A stretch of 64,000 nt of DNA from Hahella sp. HNIBRBA332 (GTDB lineage: Bacteria; Pseudomonadota; Gammaproteobacteria; Pseudomonadales; Oleiphilaceae): NCBI RefSeq assembly GCF_030719035.1, contig NZ_CP132203.1, positions 4,234,501 to 4,298,500 on the forward strand. Direction: 5' to 3'. Positions 33,918 through 42,719 of this stretch are shown here, piece by piece (positions within the stretch are counted from its first letter, which is position 1; the number at the start of each line of letters is the position of its first letter). Position numbers and translations under genes: made by a program. The notes under the pieces were generated by a model. The model saw only the letters and a list, made by a program, of their open reading frames with translations, was not told the DNA's origin and ran no database searches.

Positions 33918-33938
33918 CTCCAGCATATTGAAGGATTA

Positions 33939-34013
33939 GCGCACATCGTCGCTCCGGCCAGGCTTTGCAAGCCAGCGACCTGGACCGGGGTTGGCCATGT
34001 GCGCGTTTTTTTT
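33939..34013 (+). terminator. Long branched terminator after DUF1338-like gene
   Basis: Outer stem gcgcacat / atgtgcgc (8 bp) is followed by g and eight T. Inside, gtcgct / agcgac encloses a small ggctt-tgc-aagcc hairpin. A strong but unusually long intrinsic terminator with an internal branch. Confidence 0.75.
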
Positions 34014-34092
34014 CGCTTATTTCCAGCCAGCCATCAGGCTATACTCCCCCCACCCTACTTACTCCCACAACACCAAGCGCACAGACTTCGCC

Positions 34093-34623
34093 ATGCAAGC
34101 GACAGGAATCGGCGACTCACGCCCATTGCTAATTCTTTACACACCTCATCGCCCGCCCATGCCCCAGTACGAACAGATGGAGGGTTATCGTGGCGGCATT
34201 CCTGGTGAGACGGAGGTCATCATCAAAGAAACAGGCAATCATTGGCGTAAAATTTTTTCCATCTTCGCCAAGATAGCGCAGGGGCTGCTGTTCCCAGAGG
34301 AAGACTGGCGTGTGGTGCGGGACAGGCGTTTATTCACAGAAGGCGGCGCGACGGCGTTGCTGTTTCAACAACGCCTGCTGGACCTCCAGACAGAAAACCG
34401 CCCAGCCCTGCATATCATCGGCGGCCAGCAATTCTCGGAAGGGTTTTCCACCCTCCCTCAAACACCTCAAGCGTTGCAGGAAGAGAGTCGCATCCTGCGG
34501 GCGGGAAACGTTTATCTGACGCCCTATCTGGACTACAGGCAGTTTCCCAATGCGTTGATAGCAACGCTGCTCGCAGACATAGAGCGTCAGGGGCTTTGGG
34601 CGACTAAGCCGTCGCCTGTTTAA
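34093..34623 (+). CDS. Hypothetical protein
   Basis: 176 residues from the ATG at 34093; the frame is open upstream, but that part runs through the terminator and is unlikely coding. Begins MQATGIGDSRPLLILYTP and contains SGNHWRKIF-like ETGNHWRKIFSIFAKIAQ and an aromatic-rich end. No signal peptide or TM. I do not recognise the function; it may belong to a conserved gammaproteobacterial family of unknown role. Its 3' end overlaps the convergent peptidase gene by 20 bases. Confidence 0.55.
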   Translation: MQATGIGDSRPLLILYTPHRPPMPQYEQMEGYRGGIPGETEVIIKETGNHWRKIFSIFAKIAQGLLFPEEDWRVVRDRRLFTEGGATALLFQQRLLDLQTENRPALHIIGGQQFSEGFSTLPQTPQALQEESRILRAGNVYLTPYLDYRQFPNALIATLLADIERQGLWATKPSPV

Positions 34624-37084
34624 TCTCCACTTTCAGGGGAGGAACGCCCAGCTTTTCTTCCTCCTGCAGACATTGCAACGCCAGCTCTGAAATTGTGCGG
34701 CGATACGCGTAACGCATCACCCGCACACAGCGGTCGCTGATCTGGAAGATCGCTCCGGCGTTCAACTCATCCAGCTTCTCCTCTGGATTCACGCCCCAAT
34801 TCACGGCGAACTCCGCCAGAGTCTGCTCCTTGCTGGTGGAGAAACGCAGGTCGATATTAGCGGATATCTGATGGAACTGACGCAGATATTCCCGCGCCAA
34901 CTGCACATGCCGCGCCGCCGCCTGATTGAAAAATTTGGGACGTTCTTCTTCGTCCTGGCGGTACAGCGCATCGAGCGCCGCCATGCATAATGGCAGGCTG
35001 TCCCAAATATCCCGCAATAAAAACAGCTGACGGAAAGTGTTGTACAACGACTCCGCCCGCGCTTTGTCCTCGGCGGACATCTGCGCCATCGCCAGATGCA
35101 TGCGTTGCGCCACATAGGCGTCCAGGCAGCGACTCAGTTCCCCCGCCATCCTTTTCACTTCCGTGCGTCGATCATCCAGGCTACGTTGCACAGAACTGAT
35201 ATCCCCCGCCTTCACGCCAAAATCAGCGGCGTCGATGTTATAACCCGCCTCCACATAAGCCAGGCCGACCTGAGCCGCCTCCATATGCTGATAGGCCTCC
35301 CAATACAGCTCCATTTGCACCGTCGCCCGCGGAATCTGGCCGCGCAGCTCGGTCACCGCCCTGGACAAGTCCATCTCCGCTGGCGTCGCATTAAACGGCT
35401 TCATCAGACGCATGGAGAACAGGTCCGCGAAGTAACGCTTCAAGGCTTCTTCCGACTCATTCATTTTGGAATGCACATCCCTGATTTCCTCAAAGGAGCA
35501 CAGGTACTGTTCTGGCTTCTCCAGCCCCATCGAGTTGTATATACGCAGTGTGACGATTTTGCATAAGGCGTCAAAATCCGGCATCAATTCAGCGGCGGGA
35601 AATTCATCGGTCCAAACCGGCTCGTAGCCTAGAGATTCCGCATGGGCGATACGATCATTGTCGGCCGGATGCGTGTCCCACACATTGGTCTGGCGCTCAT
35701 CCATTTTCGCCCGCACCGCGTCGATTTCTTCCTGGGATAGTTCCGCCGCCAGTTGCGCAATGGTTTGCGGCAGGTTATCGATCAGACGGTCTTCGTTCCA
35801 GGCGGATTGCCAGATCTCATCTCTGCGTTGCTGCGACAGGGACATATTCCACAGCGCCACCGCCGTGCTCTGAAAGGTTTCGCTGCCCGCGACCCAGCTT
35901 TCGTACCGGTCGGCGTCATACTCCATCTCCCGGGACATCCAGCGGGTGACGCGCAGGTTGAATAAAAACAGGTATTTCAGAATCAGGCGCGTGCCTTTGA
36001 TCATGCCTTGCGCCGCGATCAACGCCACATCCAGCGCAAAAATCGGGGAATACTCCCGCCATTTGCTCAAGCGACGATCCCAGGCGTCGGGATAGAAGGC
36101 CCGGCTCGCCATCCAGGCATTGGCGGTGTTGACGATATAGTTGGCGATCATGGCGTTACGTTGCGCAAAGTGCCCGAATTCATGCCCTAATACGCCAATG
36201 AATTGCCGGCTGTTCATGCCCGCCAACAGAGGCAGGCCGACTGTCAGGGTCAAACGTCCCTGAAACAGACTCAGCAGTCCTTTTTCCGGGGCGACGTGAG
36301 CATTGACCTCGCCATCCACGTAGATCTTCACCGGGGCGGGCAAGCCCATGCGTTCGGTGAGCAGCTGCACCAGTTGATAAAAGCGGCGATACTTTTTCGG
36401 ATTCAATTCCAGAGTGCGGTTTTCATAGTCGCGGCCAAAGAAGGGCTTCAACAGGAACAGGGCGAACACCGTTCCCAGGAGAACCGGCACGAACACCATC
36501 AATGTCCCCATCGCGTTGGTTTTACGCACCGCCAGAATATCCGGGATACTGATCCCGTACCAAACCGTTCCCACTATCGCGCAGATTGTCAGGCTGATGT
36601 AAATCAAAGGCGCTATCAGGCTCAACAAGGTCACGCTAAACAGGCCCAGTTTATAGGCGGCGGTTACCGGCAATTTGGGAATGGGTTGATGCAGACGCTC
36701 CTTCGCCAGGGCGAGCACGTCTCTCTGCAGATCTGCGTCTTTGGCCGACTTGGCGCGACTGGCTGTCGATGGGGCTGAGCTTTTGGCGGGCGATGCGGCT
36801 TCTGTCGGCGCTGGTTGCGCAGGCTTCGTCGCCATGTCCGCAGAGGAACAGGGCTGCAACGTCACCGCCAGTCCGAGACGAATAAATAAGGCCTGATATT
36901 TTCTGGCGTCCGAAGAAGACAAGGATTTCTTGATCACCACCGCCCCGGTCAACAGACGCTCGACTTGCGCGTTCGATAGCTTCAAACGCGCAACGAGATT
37001 ATCTCGCACCTGACGCTCTTCGAAACCGGAAAGAATTTTACCCTGGCTGATAACATTGAACTGGGGGGAAGCAGGTGCGCTCAA
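34604..37084 (-). CDS. M48-family membrane metalloprotease with extra N-terminal domain
   Basis: About 826 residues from a probable TTG at 37084, preceded by aaagga; the frame is open to 37258, but the upstream piece reads like untranslated AT-rich DNA. An N-terminal pairing domain (about 10-90), a Ser/Ala/Pro linker and four TM helices precede the M48 core with HEFGH (zinc ligands His301 and His305, Glu302) and a downstream EYDADRYE. The long C-terminal third is helical. Likely cleaves membrane or envelope proteins from the inner membrane. A plus-strand gene overlaps its 3' end. Confidence 0.82.
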   Translation of the reverse strand: MSAPASPQFNVISQGKILSGFEERQVRDNLVARLKLSNAQVERLLTGAVVIKKSLSSSDARKYQALFIRLGLAVTLQPCSSADMATKPAQPAPTEAASPAKSSAPSTASRAKSAKDADLQRDVLALAKERLHQPIPKLPVTAAYKLGLFSVTLLSLIAPLIYISLTICAIVGTVWYGISIPDILAVRKTNAMGTLMVFVPVLLGTVFALFLLKPFFGRDYENRTLELNPKKYRRFYQLVQLLTERMGLPAPVKIYVDGEVNAHVAPEKGLLSLFQGRLTLTVGLPLLAGMNSRQFIGVLGHEFGHFAQRNAMIANYIVNTANAWMASRAFYPDAWDRRLSKWREYSPIFALDVALIAAQGMIKGTRLILKYLFLFNLRVTRWMSREMEYDADRYESWVAGSETFQSTAVALWNMSLSQQRRDEIWQSAWNEDRLIDNLPQTIAQLAAELSQEEIDAVRAKMDERQTNVWDTHPADNDRIAHAESLGYEPVWTDEFPAAELMPDFDALCKIVTLRIYNSMGLEKPEQYLCSFEEIRDVHSKMNESEEALKRYFADLFSMRLMKPFNATPAEMDLSRAVTELRGQIPRATVQMELYWEAYQHMEAAQVGLAYVEAGYNIDAADFGVKAGDISSVQRSLDDRRTEVKRMAGELSRCLDAYVAQRMHLAMAQMSAEDKARAESLYNTFRQLFLLRDIWDSLPLCMAALDALYRQDEEERPKFFNQAAARHVQLAREYLRQFHQISANIDLRFSTSKEQTLAEFAVNWGVNPEEKLDELNAGAIFQISDRCVRVMRYAYRRTISELALQCLQEEEKLGVPPLKVEIKQATA

Positions 37085-37297
37085 ATCGACATCCTTTGTG
37101 GAGGCAGCAAAAGGCGGCAATTTTATGCGCCAAAGCTGATATTTTCTAATCTTTTTAGTTGTTTTTACGCGAAGAAGTGTAACTGGCGCAGCCGGATTTA
37201 TGAACAGTAAGCCGGGTATTTCAGACAAGCATCGCTTGAGCACTGATAACTGCGTCAAATCGACTATTTTTTCTTTACGTCCTATTCACTGCGAACC

Positions 37298-38890
37298 ATG
37301 CGGAAATTGTTCATGAAAACACCAGCGGCTTTCAGCGTCCTCTTATCCTTACCTTTTTTGCTGACCGGCTGCGCCGCTTCTCTGGAAGATGTCCGCGAGG
37401 CGCCCGCCAGTCTGAAACTTTCCCCGTTTACGGAGGTTAAAACGGATTTCGTCCACCACTGGACGCAAAAGGTCCATCCTTTTAGCGGCGCGGCGGTGCT
37501 GGACATTAATGGCGACGGCAAGGAAGAGATATTTGTAGGTGGAGGCGAAGGACAGGATGACGCCTTGTTAAGCCTCATGGATGGCGAATTACGTAACATT
37601 ATTCAGGACACAGGGTTATCAGCATCCGCGGCCACCTATGGCGCGACAGCGATGGACATGAACGCCGACGGCGAAGTGGATCTGATTATCGCCCGCAACG
37701 ACGGCGTCTATTTGTACCTGAATCACGGCGGGCGCTTCAGTGCGCAAAAGCTGCCGGTTCAATTGCCGGACAATACCGTCTCCTTCGCCGTCACTGTTTC
37801 CGACATCGACCAGGATGGCGACGGCGACCTTTATATCAGCAACTTTATCTCCTTTGACGCCTTCAAAAGCGCCACCTTCAACGATCCCGGCCACGCCCGC
37901 GCCAACATACTGCTGCGCAACGACGGCGATCTGCAGTTCACCGATATTACTGCGCAGTCCGGGACTGCATCCCTGCAAAACACCTTTCTATCTGTCTTCG
38001 TCGACCTCAACGGCGATCGTCTGCAAGATTTGGTCGTGGCGCAAAACACGGGAGAAGTGGAAATATTCAAAAACCTGGGCGGAGGTCGTTTTGAATCCGT
38101 TCCCACCCAGTCCGGGTTTGGCTTCTGGATGGGCCTGGCGGTGGGAGACATTGATCGCGACGGCGACCAGGACCTGTTTTTCACCAACATCGGCAACTCC
38201 ATTCCAGAGTTTCTCACTAGCGGCGACCTGCGCGAAGATCAGCGCCAGGACAGCGAATGGTTGCTATTGCGAAACGAAGGAGACTTCCGCTTCACTGATA
38301 TGACCGAGCCCTACCAGTTGACGGGTTACGGCTTCGCCTGGGGCGGCGTGTTTGAAGACATCAATCTGGATGGCGAAATGGATCTGCTGGTGGCGCAGAA
38401 CTACATTAAATGGCCGATTCATAAGGTCAGCAAACTGGCGGGCAAGGCATTTTTGCAACTGCCTGCAGGAACCGGCCATGCCACCGGCTTTTTTCAGGCG
38501 GACTCACTGGAGCTGGACAACCCCTGGTTTGGTCAGTCTCCCATTATCATGGATCTGAATGGCGACGGCCGCCCGGATATCGTCTGGCTAAATATGGACG
38601 GTCCCGTGCGGGCTTTTCTGAATAACACAGAGGCTAACTTCATCGCCCTGCAGATGCCTGACTCACCTGAATGGTCAGGTACTGAAGTCACAATCGAAAT
38701 GGAGGATGCGCGCAGCTATACCCGACAAGCGACATCCGCAGTAGGCTTGATGACAGACCAGAGTCCCCGCCTGATTTTCGGGATCGGCGCCAGAGAGTCC
38801 GTCACCCGAATCCTGGCGCGCAAGCCCGACGGCAAGCGCCTGGAGTTACTGAACCCGGAGATCAATACAGTGATATCTCTGGGAGAATAA
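37298..38890 (+). CDS. FG-GAP/VCBS-repeat lipoprotein
   Basis: 530 residues with lipobox LLTGC (Cys25 from 37298, Cys20 from the alternative ATG at 37313). The body consists of repeated calcium-loop units such as DINGDGKEEIFVGGG, DIDQDGDGDLYISN, DIDRDGDQDLFFTN, DINLDGEMDLLVAQN and DLNGDGRPDIVWLN, predicting a beta-propeller of FG-GAP type. Likely outer-membrane-anchored binding protein. No neighbouring gene hints at a partner. Confidence 0.85.
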   Translation: MRKLFMKTPAAFSVLLSLPFLLTGCAASLEDVREAPASLKLSPFTEVKTDFVHHWTQKVHPFSGAAVLDINGDGKEEIFVGGGEGQDDALLSLMDGELRNIIQDTGLSASAATYGATAMDMNADGEVDLIIARNDGVYLYLNHGGRFSAQKLPVQLPDNTVSFAVTVSDIDQDGDGDLYISNFISFDAFKSATFNDPGHARANILLRNDGDLQFTDITAQSGTASLQNTFLSVFVDLNGDRLQDLVVAQNTGEVEIFKNLGGGRFESVPTQSGFGFWMGLAVGDIDRDGDQDLFFTNIGNSIPEFLTSGDLREDQRQDSEWLLLRNEGDFRFTDMTEPYQLTGYGFAWGGVFEDINLDGEMDLLVAQNYIKWPIHKVSKLAGKAFLQLPAGTGHATGFFQADSLELDNPWFGQSPIIMDLNGDGRPDIVWLNMDGPVRAFLNNTEANFIALQMPDSPEWSGTEVTIEMEDARSYTRQATSAVGLMTDQSPRLIFGIGARESVTRILARKPDGKRLELLNPEINTVISLGE

Positions 38891-38902
38891 AAACGCCCGT
38901 CA

Positions 38903-38935
38903 GGCGGCCAGACGCAGCATCTGCGCCCGGCCGCC
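38903..38935 (+). terminator. Hairpin after FG-GAP lipoprotein gene
   Basis: Stem ggcggcc / ggccgcc, a symmetrical 3x3 internal loop, then cgcag / ctgcg around cat. No T-run follows, so it may need Rho or simply protect the message. Confidence 0.45.
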
Positions 38936-39280
38936 AAACTCCTCCGCTAATCATCCGCCTCTAACTGTTGCCTTTTTGCAACTCGTAACTTATTGATATT
39001 TATAATATTGCCTCCATAGTCGCCGCCACCGTCTCTTTTCTGCGACTTTAAGACACTCTCTCACTCGCCTCAGCCCCACCAAAAATTACTAATCATTTGT
39101 TTTTAAAGGCGTTTTAAAAACTGGCGCCGAACTTGATATACCTAGGACGAACACGCTGAGGCTACGCAGCCCGGCTACCTCACGAAGGGAGAGGTTAACA
39201 GGAGGAGCCTTGAATCCGCACATTCAGGCCAATCTCCTTAGAAATGGAAACAAGGACACCAACTTAGTAGGTATTAGAGT
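38936..39280. other. Intergenic region upstream of EF-hand gene
   Basis: About 345 bases, AT-rich between 38980 and 39135. A hairpin-like stretch (gcctgaat-type arms at about 39208-39230) lies in the leader of the EF-hand lipoprotein gene. It presumably carries that gene's promoter. No gene seen. Confidence 0.35.
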
Positions 39281-39742
39281 ATGAATAAAGCACTCGCAAT
39301 CGTAACCGCGTCATTCCTGGCAGCACTGACTGCTTGCTCTGACGAAACCAGCGTTCAAACCGAACAACCTGTGGCGGAGCAACAGCCTCAAACTGAAATG
39401 AGCGAACCTGTGCAAATCACAGAAGCGCCAGCCAGCTCCGACCAGTACGCAGGTCCTGCGGTAGAGCAGGTGTTTTCATACCTGGACACTGACCGCAACA
39501 GCGTAATCAATAAAGAAGAAGCCGCCGCAGACTCCAGTATCAATGAGTCTTTCGCCCAGATCGACATCGATCAGAACGGCGAAATCAGCCGCGACGAATT
39601 CGTTGTGTACAGCGGCGAAGCTACTGCAGCCGGTACCAGAGCTGGACAGTTATACCAAGCGGAACCCCAGCCTGAAATGGCTGTAGATCCAGCAGCTCCG
39701 GCTGATGCGCCGGTGGATCTGGAAACCGCTCCCGCCGAATAA
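39281..39742 (+). CDS. EF-hand domain lipoprotein
   Basis: 153 residues with a lipobox LTAC (Cys19). Two calcium-binding EF loops are visible, DTDRNSVINKEE (about 68-79) and DIDQNGEISRDE (about 95-106). The tail is Ala/Pro/Glu-rich and acidic. Predicted to be membrane-anchored on the periplasmic or outer-membrane side. Likely single gene, ending at a large inverted repeat. Confidence 0.85.
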   Translation: MNKALAIVTASFLAALTACSDETSVQTEQPVAEQQPQTEMSEPVQITEAPASSDQYAGPAVEQVFSYLDTDRNSVINKEEAAADSSINESFAQIDIDQNGEISRDEFVVYSGEATAAGTRAGQLYQAEPQPEMAVDPAAPADAPVDLETAPAE

Positions 39743-39757
39743 GCGGCGACAGTTTCA

Positions 39758-39812
39758 GCCAAAGCGTGCGTCTATAAGTTAAATCCGGGCGCTACTTGAC
39801 GCACGCTTTGGC
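39758..39812. terminator. 15-bp inverted repeat after EF-hand gene
   Basis: gccaaagcgtgcgtc and its exact complement gacgcacgctttggc, separated by 25 bases. A very stable stem located between convergent genes, likely a bidirectional terminator. Confidence 0.6.
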
Positions 39813-39869
39813 TCCTTATCCCAGCGTTTTACTCTCTTCTGATCAGATCTCCTGACTCAGCTCCCCTGC

Positions 39870-40340
39870 TCACTCCTGAGCCTCTATTTCCACCACGACT
39901 TCCGTTTTCACAGAATTCGCGATAAAGCAGCTTTCATGCGCGCGATGATGCAATGCTTCCAGCTCCTCACGAGTCGGTCTGACTGAGCCGGAAAATTCAA
40001 CGCGGGGACGCAGCCTCACCTGAGTCATCATCATCACGCCTTGCTCATTTTTGGCCAGAACGCCAATGGCGGGGTCCTCATAGCTGTCCACCACAAACTT
40101 GCGCTTCGCGGCGTAGGCCAGAAAAAACAACATGTGGCAACTGGAGAGTGAAGCAACGAACGCTTCTTCAGGGTCTACGTTTTCAGCTACAGAAAAAGGT
40201 AAGGGGACAATATGCGGAGAGGCGGAAGCGGGAACTCGAACGCCGCCGTCAAACTCCCATTCATGCCCGCGACTATATTGATTGGAGACAAAATCCTGCG
40301 CGCCTCTACGCCAGCGCACGGTAGCGAAATACTCGGACAT
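39870..40340 (-). CDS. OsmC family protein
   Basis: 156 residues from the ATG at 40340, chosen because ggagg sits 5 bases upstream; a GTG two codons earlier is possible. The two redox cysteines of the family are in ASLSSCHMLFFL and HESCFIANSV. Family members reduce organic hydroperoxides or act as thiol-dependent peroxidases in the cytosol. No OhrR-type regulator adjacent. Confidence 0.88.
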   Translation of the reverse strand: MSEYFATVRWRRGAQDFVSNQYSRGHEWEFDGGVRVPASASPHIVPLPFSVAENVDPEEAFVASLSSCHMLFFLAYAAKRKFVVDSYEDPAIGVLAKNEQGVMMMTQVRLRPRVEFSGSVRPTREELEALHHRAHESCFIANSVKTEVVVEIEAQE

Positions 40341-40735
40341 CCACACCTCCTTGAATCAGCCAAATGAAAAGCGCGCCGAACCGACGACGCGCATATGCCG
40401 TGAAGGAGAATGTTAACAGACTTTTTCGATCGGCCGCTCTCTGGTCGCCACCACATATCGGCCCTCTCCAAATATAGAGCACTTTTTGTACGCCAATACA
40501 GCCAAACGAGCCAATTAACTGGCGAAATACGCCATCCAAGCCCTGATTTTTCAGGCTTTTTCTTTTTAGATACGTTAGTTACGTTCGTTTTCAAAATGTG
40601 AGCAGAAATACACCATCGACCTCCTATAACTGAGCTATATTTGAGCAATATTCGATCATCTCGCTCACGCCCCACAGATCTCATTCTCGCCCTAATGGCA
40701 TGACGTCACATTCTGATTTCGGCAGGAAAACTGAA
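40341..40735. other. Divergent intergenic region
   Basis: About 395 bases between divergent osmC-like and HD-GYP genes, with AT-rich parts near 40560-40600. It must contain both promoters. No other element identified. Confidence 0.35.
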
Positions 40736-42091
40736 ATGAAGCAATACGATCCGACAACGCCCGATCACTACACGAATCATCTAGCGGAGGTGAACGAGAC
40801 TAATGCAGTAATCGCTACTGAGGACATATACAACAAGGACGGGATGCTGCTGGTTAAAAAAGGGCTGGCTATCAAGCCGGAGGTCGCACGCAGACTGCTT
40901 AACCATAAACTGGTGAAGCCGCTTGAGGTGTCCGTCAATGTGGATGACGCCCTCTATGGGAAAGAAATTCACCGCGACATTCATCAAATGTTCGATCGTT
41001 TCGAAGGACTGCTGGAGATTCATTCATCCATGCGTCTGGAAGCCAGCCTTATTGAAGTGTGTGAGAAGTATGGCGGCTACGATCTGCTGGTGCAGAAAGT
41101 CACCGTTCTGTGCAAGCGATTGCCGAAAGAGTATCAAAAGGGCCTGTTCTGCGCGTGGTTAAGCTTCGCCATGGCGACACGCCTGAACCTGAGCTTAGAA
41201 GAACGCGAAGCAGCATTTATGGCGGGACTGGCTCACGACGCCGGCATGCTCCATATCGATCCGCAGATTGTCGCAAAAACCGGCGAATACACGCCTGAAG
41301 AATGGCGCGCCATGCAGAGCCATACCCTTATCGGCGATCTGTTTCTGTCCTATATCAAAGAGATTCCTGACGTCACCCGTCGCGCAGTCAAAGAGCATCA
41401 CGAACGCGCTGACGGCAGTGGCTATCCCGCCGGTCTGTTTGAAGACAGCCTGTGCATCGTCGGACAGGTTGTGGCGATGGCGGATGAAACCTACGCCATC
41501 TGCGAGAAGCGCCGTTTCAATGACAAAATTCATCTCGGCGAAGTCATGCCGGTTTTTCAGATCGACAGTTCTTTCTTCCCCAATCAGGTGCACATGGCGC
41601 TCATGTCCGTGCTGCGTCAGGTGAATCATGCCGCCACCCAGCTGGCCATTTCCGGCGACCTGAGCAGCATGTCAACGCAGCTTATGGAGAAGCGTCAGAT
41701 GCTGGAGAATGTGGTGGAAAGCATCTATGCGCTGCGGGAAACCCTGGCGGAGAGAGAGCACATTAAACGCATGCGCGTCGCCAAAGTGAAGATAGATCGT
41801 CTGTGGACTCTGGTCACTCGCTCCGGCATGTTGAGCGCGCCTCTGGGCCGCTGGTTGCAGCACGTGGTGGAGAATCAGATCATTCAGACCGTCAGCCGTG
41901 AAATCGTGGAAATGGACCTGATGTATCAGGAACTGCAGTGGCAGCTGAAGCAGTTGGGAAGAGTGTTGTATCTCTACCTGGAAGAAGAGAAGAAAATCAC
42001 GCCCGAGCTCAAAAAAGCTCTGACTAACTCCATTAAGGTTCTCGACATGGGCGCGCCCAAGCCCATGGAAAAACAGGAAAAAGTCGCCTGA
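40736..42091 (+). CDS. HD-GYP domain protein, probable c-di-GMP phosphodiesterase or receptor
   Basis: 451 residues from the ATG at 40736 (aggaaaactgaa before it; an in-frame ATG at 40700 lacks a site). The HD-GYP core holds AHDAGMLHI, SHTLIGD and EHHERADGSGYPAG, so the GYP signature and most metal ligands are intact; the lysine after HDAG, usual in active members, is Met. Residues 1-100 form a DUF3391-like start, and the C-terminus is helical. Likely degrades or binds c-di-GMP; activity is not certain. Confidence 0.85.
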   Translation: MKQYDPTTPDHYTNHLAEVNETNAVIATEDIYNKDGMLLVKKGLAIKPEVARRLLNHKLVKPLEVSVNVDDALYGKEIHRDIHQMFDRFEGLLEIHSSMRLEASLIEVCEKYGGYDLLVQKVTVLCKRLPKEYQKGLFCAWLSFAMATRLNLSLEEREAAFMAGLAHDAGMLHIDPQIVAKTGEYTPEEWRAMQSHTLIGDLFLSYIKEIPDVTRRAVKEHHERADGSGYPAGLFEDSLCIVGQVVAMADETYAICEKRRFNDKIHLGEVMPVFQIDSSFFPNQVHMALMSVLRQVNHAATQLAISGDLSSMSTQLMEKRQMLENVVESIYALRETLAEREHIKRMRVAKVKIDRLWTLVTRSGMLSAPLGRWLQHVVENQIIQTVSREIVEMDLMYQELQWQLKQLGRVLYLYLEEEKKITPELKKALTNSIKVLDMGAPKPMEKQEKVA

Positions 42092-42719
42092 CTCTGCTCC
42101 GTGGCGGGCGCCGCTTTAGCGTACGTCCGCTGCGTCGATTTGAATCACTGCCCTGCTCCTTTGTCGCCCTCTTTTCGTTCCCTTTTTGCCCTCTTTTCAC
42201 CCTCAGGCCGTTTTTGGGGCGCTGCCTCGCCAATATTCCTAGCGTTCCGCCAACACGCCCCAAACAGGCGCAAGGTCTGAAGAGTTGGGTGTCTAACGCG
42301 CATGACTAGGCGCTAAAAATCACCCGATAATGCCGATCAGATTAATGTGTCACCTAACGTAACAGAATGATATATAAAAAATTTTAATGAAACTAAGAAA
42401 ATTAATTCCTATCCAATTGTATAGTTCTGAACTATGCTAATTCATAAGCGGAATACTTCATGCAAGTGGTGTTGGGGCGCATTCAGAAACGTTTTCTCAC
42501 ATCTGTTCAGCGGAGACGCCCGCGGGCGCGCTGAAAAAATGTCAGGAAACTTGTCTGCAGGCCAGACGCAGCCGAAAGGGGCGCATATAAAGCTCCAAAG
42601 AGGCGCATGATGACCCTGTCTGAGCAAGGCGAAGCCGCCAGTCCACGATAGCCGGTCACTGATCATGTTGACGTTTTAGCGCCACTAAGCGAGCTATTCA
42701 TCACAAGAGGGGGCCTATA
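42092..42719. promoter_or_regulatory. Long leader of the prkA operon with candidate sigma-S promoter
   Basis: Over 600 bases without a gene. The centre (42350-42445) is strongly AT-rich and contains ctatgct at 42432-42438, resembling the extended -10 of sigma-S promoters, with no good -35. The E. coli homologues of the downstream genes are sigma-S dependent, so this fits. An 11-base direct repeat (gccctcttttc at 42166 and 42188, 22 bases apart) is also present. The rest shows nothing. Confidence 0.4.

Noticed and set aside
32709..33926. A 405-codon minus-strand frame opposite the DUF1338-like gene
   Set aside because: The product is His/Gln/Arg-rich with no domain; the plus strand carries the metal-binding motifs and a proper 5' region.
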